Shown piece after piece: positions 54,546 through 64,000 of a stretch of 64,000 bases of DNA. How positions within the stretch are numbered: position 1 is the first letter of the stretch; the number at the start of each line of letters is the position of its first letter. Under the pieces are notes generated by a model. It ran no database searches. It was not told the origin of the DNA and worked only from the letters and a program-made list of their open reading frames with translations. This stretch comes from Symsagittifera roscoffensis (lineage: Eukaryota > Xenacoelomorpha > Acoela > Convolutidae), in contig NC_087063.1 in assembly GCF_963678635.1 (NCBI RefSeq), forward strand, positions 50,417,220-50,481,219. The letters run 5' to 3'. The translations under genes were made by a program, and so were the position numbers.

Positions 54546-57250
54546 TTAATTCTTATTGAAAAAATTTATGTTTTTTATAATATTCTTCAATAAAAAGTGT
54601 CAAAAGAATAGTTGCTTAGGCGAATGTGACTATTGCTTTTTTTTATACATTTGCATTTATACATTGTCATGATTAGGGATAATAAAATTGTGAGAAAATA
54701 TTGAATAAAAGAAAAATATTTTTTCGACTAAAAATGGTTCGTATCATTTGAATAGATTTTGTGTTTTTGTACCGGTAGATTTGGTCAAGGATTTGGGAAA
54801 GTTGGAGGTATATTTCAAATAGGGTATAGAAAGTTAAAAAGATTGCAAAAAATTATAGAAATGATTATTAGGGATTCAAAAGTTTCAATGAAAAAGAATA
54901 GCAAAAATTTTAATAGAGTAGAAAATTCTGTGAAAAGGTTTGAAAGTTTTTGTTTCAAGTTATCGACTGTTATAGAAAGAAGCATTTAAGAAATGATTCG
55001 TTTCGTCGAATATTTTGTTAACTTTTTGGGCGGATTCAAGTGTGGTCAGAATATTTATTGATTTTTTGACTTGAGTGGGTTGAGTTTTGTCAAAAATTGT
55101 TGAGGGTTGATTTTTGTGGTGTTCGGAAGGTCTTCATAATTTTGTTTTTTTTGTTGGATAATTGGAGGTATCTTTGAAATATTTGTACTTTAGAACAAAT
55201 GATCATGGGTTTTTTTTTGCTTTAAGCTAATTTGCTTTTTTGGTTGGAGGGTTTTTGAGGTCTGAATTGGGAAAACATTGTTGATTTTTGCATAATTTGA
55301 TAGGGGAGGGTTGTAATATTGAAGTAGTGTTTATTTTAGTTGTCAAGTTTTAGCAAGTTGCTTTTTTTGACCTGGAGGTTGTAAAGTTATAGTTATAGAT
55401 ATGCCTGGAGATTGATATCTGTCGGCTAATGAGTTTGTGTTAGAGATAAAAAGGTGACAATTTGAATGATTTCTTTTGGCTGAATTTTAACTAGATTTTA
55501 TCGAGTTTATCTTCAGCATGTTATTACGGAAATGGGAAAGTTTTAAGTGATTAAAAAGAATATTGACGTTAATCAAAATTAAAGTTGTTTTTGAAATTCA
55601 ACTGTTTTAAATATTTTAGATTGTGGGATGACTGTGTTGTAATTTTTTCGTGCTTGACTTCTAAGTCGTGATGATTCTCTATGTTCAAATTTTTGTTGTT
55701 GATCCTGTGGTAAGATTTTTTCTGCCATTTTTCTATTTTTTCTTTCTTTTTGAGATATTTTTTGGTTCTGGTGTGTTTGATATTTGAGGGTTTGCGTTTT
55801 GTTGTTGGATTATTTTTTGATTTTTATTGCTATTAACGTATTGATTTTGTTCCGTTTGTGGATTGTTTTGAACGATGTGTAAACCTGTGAAGGAACATAA
55901 TTGAGTTAACTCGCGGAGTGCGTATTCTTTTTGATAATAAGTTAACATGTTGTTACGGTGTTGAACGATTTCTTTTTTACTGGAATCAGTAAGTTTGTAT
56001 GTTACTTCAGTAGATTTATCAACTATTTGGTAGGGTCCTTTTCGAAGTTGTTGTAATTTTTTAGAGATTCCTTTTTGTGTATTGAAATTAGGTGTTAAAA
56101 CAAATGTTCCAATTTTTAAATCTGAAATAATAAATGAAGCGTGAAATAATTTGGTTGTTTATATTTTGCCCTTGTAACAATTTCTTTGTTACATTTTTGG
56201 TAGATCTCTCTCATCAAATTTTTTATCTCTGTTTAAAATCCATTCGGTATGTGTACTGGAAGCTAATTTTAAAATTTGTGGATGATGAAAGTGGTCGTCA
56301 TCATGTGTAAGTAATGGTAGATTATAACAAATTGAATCTTTATTTGGTTGACAATATCCTTGTGTATTTTTATGGGCATTTGCTGTAAACATAGTTGGTT
56401 TTCGTGGCTTTTGATTAAAAACCATTTCCTATGGTGACATTCCAAGAGTTGTTGTGATTTGTGAATTATAAGATAAGGAAAATAATTTTACATCTGCTGA
56501 CCATTCATTATATCGTGTATCATTTCCATTTATTCTTGTAGTGATATTCTTGTAGTGAACGGTTCATACCTTCGACTAATTCATTTATCCATGTAGTGCG
56601 TAAATGCATCAACAATGACCATAATATAAGGCTTTCCTTCGGAGGATGGTGAAAATAGTCCTTATGTGTCAAATGAAATTCTATGATTGAAATATAGACT
56701 TTGTCCTTTAAAATCTTGTTTTGGTGCTATTTGTTTTTGATTTGACTAAGGTTTATTTAATTGACATATTATGCTATCGTTGCATAATACTTTAATCCAA
56801 ATTGATGCATTTGGGAAATAAAAATTTTGTTCAAAATTTGAATATGTCTTTTCTGATCCTGAGTGTCCTTTTGTATTTTGTGTGTGTGATATGTTGAATG
56901 CTATCAACATCATGATGAGGGAAGACAGGGTACTTTAAAATCAGGTGTTTGATATTCTAAAAGATCTGTGCTTTCATTTATAGTTCTATTATTGAATTTC
57001 TAAAGTATCGGAGGAGTGTTTTATTTCCTAATATTGTTGCATCAGCTTTTGCTGGCTTTGTTTTATATTTGTGCCATGATTTGAGTTGTCTAAAAACAGG
57101 GTCAGAATTTTGTTTTTTTTTGTAATAATTGTAATTGTAATTGTTTCTGTTGGTGGTAGAAAAATATTTCCGACTTCTAATTTTGATAGGGGAATTGTGT
57201 CGAGTGGGTCGTGAAGGTCAAAAATTTGATTTACTGTGTATTTTAAATCT
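53653..57250 (-). repeat. Triple tandem repeat of fourth element, unit 1 (3.6 kb)
   Basis: Each unit starts (low-coordinate end) at TTGAAGTATCTGAATATTGTG in the Pro/Ser/Thr-rich ORF and ends at TACTGTGTATTTTAAATC in the pol region. Unit 1 spans spacer, integrase C-terminus and the region upstream of it. It carries a deletion of about 190 bp in the integrase core at about 56590. To its left the sequence continues uniquely into env. Confidence 0.9.
55620..57250 (-). pseudogene. Integrase of fourth element, unit 1
   Basis: Minus-strand remnants: MVFNQKPRKPTMFTANAHKN (56425-56189) and MLTYYQKEYALRELTQLCSF (55948 onward), with KPTEVTYKLTDSSKKEIVQH between about 56020 and 55960. The stretch holding the second catalytic Asp and the Asp-to-Glu spacing is deleted at about 56590. 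KGPYQIVDKPTEVTYKL is the GPY/F-type module of Ty3/gypsy integrases, followed by a conserved TYYxKEYALRELTQL and an Asn/Gln-rich tail. It is non-functional. Confidence 0.78.
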
Positions 57251-58150
57251 TTGAAGTATCTGAATATTGTGTTCTTGAATATCTTTGTGAATATCTTGTC
57301 TATTTTGTAATCTATTTAGTGTACAATTGTGGAGTCGGCTACTTTCTTGATGTTGTCCAAATAGTGGGGGAGGTGCTACGAAAATATTCCAATCTAACCG
57401 TAGAGAGGTATTTGTCGATGACTGTTCTTGGTATTTAGCGTCAAGAATGGTGGGGAAATTAAGGGGGAAAAGTGTTGGTGATAATTGATTTATAAATGGT
57501 GTTGATGGAAGTGAAAGTGTTTCTGGCAGGGATGATAATGTTGTATCAGAAGAAATATCTATTGGTTCATTTACTAAATTTGGTTCACCTTGAGTATATG
57601 AGTGTGTTGTCCAATATGGTGGCCGTTCGGTGGTTTCTGGGGGGTTGAAAGGATTTTCTCGGATTTGCTCTGATGTTGGAGTTGAACCTGGATAGTCTGA
57701 TGGAATATTTGAGATGCTATGTTATGAAGCAAGTGTGGGAGTTTCTGGTAGTGTACTGCTTGAAAGTTCTGAGGTAGTTGGTGTTGGTGATTGGTGTATG
57801 TTAAAATGAAATCTGGGGGTTTGAAAATTTCTATTTCGTCTTGGATGTATAATTTGCCTATTTATTTCAAGTGTATTTTGATTTTGGCTAATATGTCTTA
57901 CTGGATTAAGATCTTGTTGGTTGTGAGGTGGGATATAAAATATATGTTGGTTCGCTTAAAGATGCTTGGCGATTAACTGGTTCTAAAGGTTCAGATAACC
58001 GTGCGTGTCGTTCTTCAAAAGTGTATGGATTTTCTTGAAAAGAAATTCTTGTTGATGGTTGGGGACTGTTGTTAGTTGTAGGTGTTATTGGGATGTTGTT
58101 GGTGGGGGCTGGTTTGGTGGTGGTTGATTAGCTATTTTGAAAAGGTATTT
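57251..58150 (-). pseudogene. Pro/Ser/Thr-rich ORF, unit 2 (N-terminal part)
   Basis: Same sequence type as 53431-54545 but cut at the duplication breakpoint 57251, so it lacks the C-terminal part and the envelope. Stops interrupt it. Confidence 0.5.
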
Positions 58151-58756
58151 GAGTGTTTAATTCTTATTAGGAAAATTTTTGTTTTCTATAATATTCTTCA
58201 ATAAAAAGTATCAAAAGTTTCATTAGTATCATTAGTTGCTAAGGCGAATGTGACTATTGCCTTTTTTATACATTTGCACATTGTCATGATTAGGGATATT
58301 AAAAATGTGAGAAAAAATTGAACAAAAGAAAAATATTTTTTGACTCAAATTGTTTCGTATCATTTAAATAGATTTTGTGTTTTCGTACCGGTAGATGTGC
58401 AAGTACCGGATTTGGGCAAGTTGGAGGTATATTTCATTTAGGGAATAGAAAATTAAAAAGATTGCAAAAAGTTATAGAAAGGATTATTAGGGATTCAAAA
58501 GTTTCAAAGAAAAAGATAAAGAGAGTAGAAAATTTTGTGAAAAGGTTTGAAAGTTTTTAATTTTAAGTTATGGATTGTTATAGAAAGATGCGAAGAGTAA
58601 AATATTCGTTTCGTCGAATATTTTGTAAATTTTTGGGGCGAAATTCAAAGGTGGTCAGAATTTTTATTGATTTTTTGACAAGTGGGTTGAGTTTGTTTTT
58701 ATGGTGTTCGGGAGGTCTTCATAATTTTTTGTTGTTGGATAATTGGGGGTATCTTT

Positions 58757-60419
58757 GAAATATTTGAGGGTTTGCGTTTTGCTGTTGGATTACTTTTTTG
58801 ATTTTTATTGGTATTAACGTTTTGATTTTGATCCGTTTGTGGATTGTTTTGAACGATGTGTAAAACTGTGAAGGAATATAATTGAGTTAATTCGCGGAGA
58901 GCGTATTCTTTTGGATAATAAGTTAACAGGTTGTTACAGTATTGAACGATTTCTTTTTTACTGGAGTCAGTAAGTTTGTATGTTACTTCAGTAGGTTTAT
59001 CAACTATTTGGTAGGGTCCTTTTCGAAGTGGTTGTAATTTTTTGGAGATTCCTTTTTGTGTATTGAAATTAGGTGTTAAAACAAATGTTCCAGTTTTTAA
59101 ATCTGTGGCTGCCATGAAGCGTGAAATAATTTGGTTGTTTACATTTTGCCTTTGTAACAATTTCTTTGTTAAATTTTTTGTAGATTCCAGTTTATTTTTT
59201 ATCTCTGTTCAAAATCCATTCGCTATGTGTACTGGAAGCTAATTTGTAAAATTTGTGGATGATGAAAGTGGTCTTCATCATAGGTAAGTAATGGTAGATT
59301 ATAAAAAATTGAATCGTTATTTGGTTGACAATATCCTTGTGTATTTTTATGGGCATTAGCTGTAAACATAGTTGGTTTTCGTGGCTTTTGATTAAAAACC
59401 ATTTCTTATGGTGACATTCTTAGAGTTGTTGTGATTTGTGAATTATAAGATAAGGGGAATAATTTTACATCTGCTGACCATTCAGTATATCGTGTATCAT
59501 TTCCATTTATTCTTGAAGTGATATTCTTGTAGTGAACGGTTCATACCTTCGACTAATTCATTTTTCCATGGTGCATGAGATGTACGTGCATTATGTTTGA
59601 TATTATATAGGTGACATGATGTGATGATTTCATCATTTATAAATTCTGTGCCGTTATCTGTGACTGGTATTTCTGGTAAACCGAATTTAGATATCCAAAA
59701 ATCGTAAAGTGTTGTGTATGCGTAATAAGCATTACAATGTGGTACTGGGTTGAGTGCTAAGTAGTGCGTAAATGCATCAACAATGACCATAATATAAGAA
59801 GTTCCTTCGATGGATGGTGAAATTAGTCCTTCTGTTTCAAATGAAATTCTATGATTGAAATATAGACTTTGTCCTTTAAAATCTTGTTTTGGTGCTATTT
59901 GTTTTTGATTTGACTAAGGTTTATTTAATTGACATACTATGCTATCGTTGCATAATACTTTAATCCAAATTGGTGCATTTGGGAAGTAAAAATTTTGTTC
60001 AAAATTTGAATATGTCTTTTCTGATCCTGAGTGTCCTTTTGTATTTTGTGTGTGTGATATGTTGAATGCTATCAACATCATGATGAGGGGAAGACAGGGT
60101 ACTTTAAAATCAGGTGTTTGATATTCTAAAAGATCTGTGCTTTCATTTATAGTTCTATTATTGAATTTCTAAAGTATCGGAGGAGTGTTTTATTTCCTAA
60201 TATTGTTGCATCAGCTTTTGCTGGCTTTGTTTTATATTTGTGCCATGATTTGAGTTGTCTAAAAACAGGGTCAGAATTTTGGTTTTTTTTGTAATAATTG
60301 TAATTGTAATTGTTTCTGTTGGTGGTAGAAAAATATTTCCGACTTCTAATTTTGATAGGGGAATTGTGTCGAGTGGGTCGTGAAGGTCAAAAATTTGATT
60401 TACTGTGTATTTTAAATCT
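58757..60419 (-). pseudogene. Integrase of fourth element, unit 2
   Basis: The frame 59790-59497 carries the complete DD35E core motifs: VIVDAFTHYLAL, VTDNGTEFINDE and ELVEGMNRSLQEY, with Asp-5, Asp-45 and Glu-81 counted from the Met at 59790. A small rearrangement right after the Glu shifts the frame (GTGATATTCTTG in place of the sequence in unit 3). The C-terminal domain is open again from 59160 to 58699 (KGPYQIVDKPTEVTYKL, LLTYYPKEYALRELTQLYSF). The tail is cut by the 600-bp deletion. Confidence 0.82.
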
Positions 60420-61330
60420 TTGAAGTATCTGAATATTGTGTTCTTGAATATCTTTGTGAATATCTTGTCTATTTTGTAATCTCTTTAGTGTACAATTGTG
60501 GAGTCGGCTACTTTCTTGATGTTGTCCAAATAGTGGGGGAGGTGCTACGAAAATTTTCCAATCTAAGCGTAGAGAGGTATTTGTCGATGACTGTTCTTGG
60601 TATTTAGCGTCAAGAATGGTGGCGAAATTAAGGGGGAAAAGTGTTGGTGATAATTGAATTATAAATGGTGTTGATGGAAGTGAAAGTGTTTCTGGCAGGG
60701 ATGATAATGTTGTATCAGAAGAAATATCTATTGGTTCATTTACTAAATTTGGTTCACCTTGAGTATATGAGTGTGTTGTCCAATATGGTGGCCGTTCGGT
60801 GGTTTCTGGGGGGTTGAAAGGATTTTCTCGGATTTGATCTGATGTTGGAGTTGAACCTAGATAGTCTGATGGAATATTTGAGATGCTATGTTATGAAGCA
60901 AGTGTGGGAGTTTTTGGTAGTGTACTGCTTGAAAGTTCTGAGGTAGTTGGTGTTGGTGATTGGGATATGTTAAAACGAACTCTAGGGGTTTGAAAATTTC
61001 TATTTCGTCTTGGATGTATAATTTGTCTATTTATTTCAAGTGTATTTTGATTTTGGCTAATATGTCTTACTCGATTAAATCTTGTTGTGAGCTGGGATAT
61101 AAATTATATGTTGGTTCGCTTAAAGATGCTTGGCAATTAACTGGTTCTAATGGTTCAGATAACCGTGCGTGTCGTTCTTCAAAAGTGTATGGATTGTCTT
61201 GAAAAGAAATTCGCGTTGATGGTTGGGGACTATTGGTAGTTGTAGGTGTTATTGGACTGACTTGGGATGCTGTTGGTGGGGGCTGGTTTGGTGGTGGTTG
61301 ATTAGCAATTTTGAAAAGGTATTTGAGTGT
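60420..61330 (-). pseudogene. Pro/Ser/Thr-rich ORF, unit 3 (N-terminal part)
   Basis: Third copy. The N-terminal Pro-rich run (IANQPPPNQPPPT) and the segment FEERHARLSEPLEPVN are clear. It is truncated at the same breakpoint (60420) as unit 2. Confidence 0.5.
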
Positions 61331-62138
61331 TTAATTCTTATTAGGAAAATTTATGTTTTTTATAATGTTCTTCAATAAAAAGAATCAAAAGAATAGTTGC
61401 TAAGGCGAATGTGATTATTGCCTTTTTTATACATTTGCACATTGTCATGATTAGGGATATTAAAAATGTGAGAAAAAATTGAATGAAAGAAAAATTTTTT
61501 TCGACTAAAATTGTTTCGTATCATTTAAATAGATTTTGTGTTTTCGTACCGGTAGATGTGGTCGAGGATTTGGGAAAGTTGGAGGTATATTTCAAATAGG
61601 GAATAGAAAATTAAAAAAATTGAAAAAAGTTATAGAAAAGATTATTAGGGATTCAAAAGTTTCAATGAAAAAGAATAGCAAAAATTTTAATAGAGTAGAA
61701 AATGTTGTGAAAAGGTTTGAAAAATTTTAATTTTAAGTTATCGACTTTTATAGAAAAAAGCGAAGAAGAAATGATTCGTTTCGTCGAATATTTTGTAAAT
61801 TTCTTGGGCCAAATTCAAGTGTGGTTGGAATATTTATTGATTTTTTGACAAGTGGGTTGAGTTTTGTCAACAATTGTTGAGGGTTTATTTTTATAGTGTT
61901 CGGGAGGTCTTCATAATTTTGTTTTTATTTGTTGGATAATTGGAGGTTTCCTTGAAATATTTGTACTTTAGGCCAAATGATCATGGGTTTTTTTGCTTTA
62001 GGCTAATTTGCCATTTTTGGTTGGAGGGTTTTTGAGGTCTGAATTGGGAAAATATTGTTGATTTTTGCATAATTTGATAGGAGAGGGTTGAAATATCAAA
62101 GTAGTGTTTATTTTAGTTGTCAAGTTTTTGCAAGTTGC

Positions 62139-62354
62139 TTATTTTTGACCTAGAGGTTGTAAAATTATAATTATAGATATGCCTGGAGATTGGTATCTGT
62201 CGGCTAATGAGTTTGTGTTAGAGATTAAAAGCTGACAATTTGAATAATTTCTATTGGCTGAATTTGAACTAGAATTTATCGAGTTTATCTTCAGCATGTT
62301 ATTACGGAAATGTGAAAGTTTAAAGTGATTAAAAAGAATATTGACGTTAATCAA
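62139..62354 (-). CDS. Small hypothetical ORF downstream of integrase, unit 3
   Basis: 71 codons with an ATG at 62354, ending with the phrase NSLADRYQSPGISIIIILQP. Unit 1 has the same sequence near 55560-55380, but with a stop in the Asn/Ser-rich part. Unit 2 lost it in the 600-bp deletion. There is no known domain. It may be a chance ORF in the pol-env spacer. Confidence 0.25.
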   Translation of the reverse strand: MINVNILFNHFKLSHFRNNMLKINSINSSSNSANRNYSNCQLLISNTNSLADRYQSPGISIIIILQPLGQK

Positions 62355-62385
62355 AATTAAAGTTGTTTTTGAAATTCAATTTTCT

Positions 62386-64000
62386 TTAATTTTTAGATTG
62401 TGGGATGAAAGTCTTGTAGTTTTTTTGTGGTTGACTTCTAAGTCGTGATGATTCTCTATGTTCGAATTTTTGTTGCTGATCCTGTGGTAAGATTTTTTTT
62501 GTCATTTTTCTATTTTTTCTTTCTTTTTGAGTTCTGGCGTGTTTGATATTTGAGGGTTTGCGTTTTGCTGTTGGATTATTTTTTTGATTTTTATTGGTAT
62601 TAACGTTTTGATTTTGATCCGTTTGTGGATTGTTTTGAACGATGTGTAAAACTGTGAAGGAATATAATTGAGTTAATTCGCGGAGAGCGTATTCTTTTGG
62701 ATAATAAGTTAACAGGTTGTTACAGTATTGAACGATTTCTTTTTTACTGGAGTCAGTAAGTTTGTATGTTACTTCAGTAGGTTTATCAACTATTTGGTAG
62801 GGTCCTTTTCGAAGTGGTTGTAATTTTTTGGAGATTCCTTTTTGTGTATTGAAATTAGGTATTAAAATAAATATTCCAATTTTTAAATCTGTGGCTGCCA
62901 TGAAGCGTGAATTAATTTGGTTGTTTATATTTTGCCTTTTTAACAATTTCTTTGTTATTTTTTGGTAGAGTTGTTGTGATTTATAAGATAAGGGGAATAA
63001 TTTTACATCTGCTAAACATTCAGTATATCGTGTATCATTTCCATTTATGATACATCGAAGATATTCTTGTAGTGAACGGTTCATACCTTCGACTAATTCA
63101 TTTGTCCATGGTGCATGAGATGTACGTGGTTTATGTTTGATATTATATAGGTGGCATAGTGTGATGATTTCATTATTTATAAATTCTGTGCCGTTATCTG
63201 TGACTAGTTTTTTGGGTTGTCCGAATTTAGCTATCCAATGTTCGTAAAGTGTTGTGTATGCGTAATAAGAATTACAATGTGGTCCTGGCTTGAGTGCTAA
63301 GTAGTGCGTAAATGCATCAACAATGACCATAATATAAGAATTTCCTTCGGAGGATGGTGAAATTGGTCCTTCTGTGTCAAATGAAATTCTATGATTGAAA
63401 TTTAGACTTGGTCCTTTAAAATCTTGTTTCGGTGCTACTTGTTTTTGATTTGGAAAACGTTTATTTAATTGACATATTATGCAATCGTTGCATATTACTT
63501 TAATCCAAATTGGTGCATTTGGGAAGTGAAAACTTTGTGTAAAATTTGAATATGTCTGATCCTGAGTGTCTTTTTGTATTTTGTGTGTATGATATGTTGA
63601 ATGCTATCAACATCATACTGAGGGGAAGACAGGGTTAGTTTAAAATCAGGTGTTTGATATTCTAAAAGATCTGTGCTTTCATTTATAGTTGTATTTTAAA
63701 GTTTCTTAAGTATCGGAGGAGTGTTTTATTTCTATTTTTGCGTCAGCTTTTGCTGGCTTTGTTTTATATTTGTGCCATGATTTGAGTTGTCTAATAACAG
63801 GGTCAAAATTTTGGTATTTTTGCAATAATTGTAGTGTAATTGTTTTTCTTGGTGGTAGAAAATTTTTTCGACTTCTAATTTTGATAGGGGAATTGTGTCG
63901 AGTGGGTCGTGAAGGTCAAAAAATTGATTTACTGTGTATTTTAAATCATTTGTCGGTGGTCCTGATAGATTTTTAATGTCAGTTAAATTTTTTTTTTCTA
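62386..64000 (-). pseudogene. Integrase and upstream pol of fourth element, unit 3
   Basis: A 314-residue frame (63330-62386) begins MVIVDAFTHYLALKPGPHC. Catalytic residues are Asp-5, Asp-45 (VTDNGTEFINNE) and Glu-81 (ELVEGMNRSLQEYLR), the last two separated by 35 residues. After ADVKLFPLSYKSQQ there is an in-frame deletion of about 90 residues compared with units 1 and 2. The GPY/F-like KGPYQIVDKPTEVTYKL, YYPKEYALRELTQLYSF and an Asn/Gln/Lys-rich basic tail follow. Upstream (63330-64000) lie broken frames with LKSWHKYKTKPAKAD and the degenerate zinc-binding region. The start at 63330 is only the first Met; the real polyprotein enters from the right edge. Confidence 0.85.

Larger units (their letters stand above)
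57251..60419 (-). repeat. Triple tandem repeat, unit 2 (3.2 kb)
   Basis: Homologous to units 1 and 3 at roughly 93-95% identity by eye. Its distinguishing lesion is a deletion of about 600 bp at 58766, where GAAATATTTG joins to AGGGTTTGCG. In the other units ATATTTG occurs at both ends of the missing stretch. Confidence 0.9.
60420..63947 (-). repeat. Triple tandem repeat, unit 3 (3.5 kb)
   Basis: Third unit. It keeps the full spacer and the full integrase core but lacks about 270 bp between the core and the C-terminal domain (near 62962). Beyond 63947 the sequence is unique, so this unit joins the rest of pol to the right. Confidence 0.9.

Overview
This window is repeat-dominated eukaryotic DNA, most likely from an invertebrate animal. 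I see no ordinary host gene, no rRNA and no tRNA. Everything recognisable is satellite DNA or broken LTR-retroelement sequence. A run of exactly 200 N (41203-41402) is a scaffold gap. I cannot name the species. The setting suggests pericentromeric, subtelomeric or other heterochromatin, which is an inference.

Layout. (1) 1-21025: a very large satellite with a 24/26-bp monomer built around CTTAAG, running off the left edge and organised into higher-order repeats of about 1 kb and 3.3 kb. (2) 21026-21285: a short spacer. (3) 21286-24228: a second, unrelated satellite with an 86-87 bp monomer and a 218-bp higher-order form. (4) 24647-30206: a nearly perfect 2.8-kb tandem duplication of the 5' part of a decayed Ty3/gypsy-like element, called the 'outer element' here. 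(5) 30212-37600: a second, related Ty3/gypsy-like element, the 'inner element'. It has two LTRs, a primer-binding site, a polypurine tract and a 5-bp target-site duplication, and it sits inside the reverse transcriptase region of the outer element. (6) 37601-41202: the rest of the outer element's pol. (7) 41203-41402: gap. (8) 41728-43188, minus strand: a Pro/Ser/Thr-rich gag-like region. (9) 43361-46085: two diverged copies of a degenerate segment, possibly Bel/Pao-like. (10) 47330-51230: a third gypsy-like element with its gag-protease-RT segment duplicated in tandem. (11) 51342-64000, minus strand: a fourth retroelement with an integrase, a Pro/Ser/Thr-rich ORF and an envelope-like glycoprotein gene. 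A 3.2-3.6 kb stretch of it is present three times in tandem.

How the parts relate. All the coding regions carry stops, frameshifts or lost catalytic residues, so I annotate them as pseudogenes. Both satellites and all four retroelement-bearing segments have been tandemly duplicated, at clearly different ages (from almost identical copies to roughly 88% identity by eye). The features most worth a second look are the nested insertion with a duplication breakpoint next to it, the triplicated retroelement with a possibly virus-derived envelope, and the palindrome-punctuated satellite.
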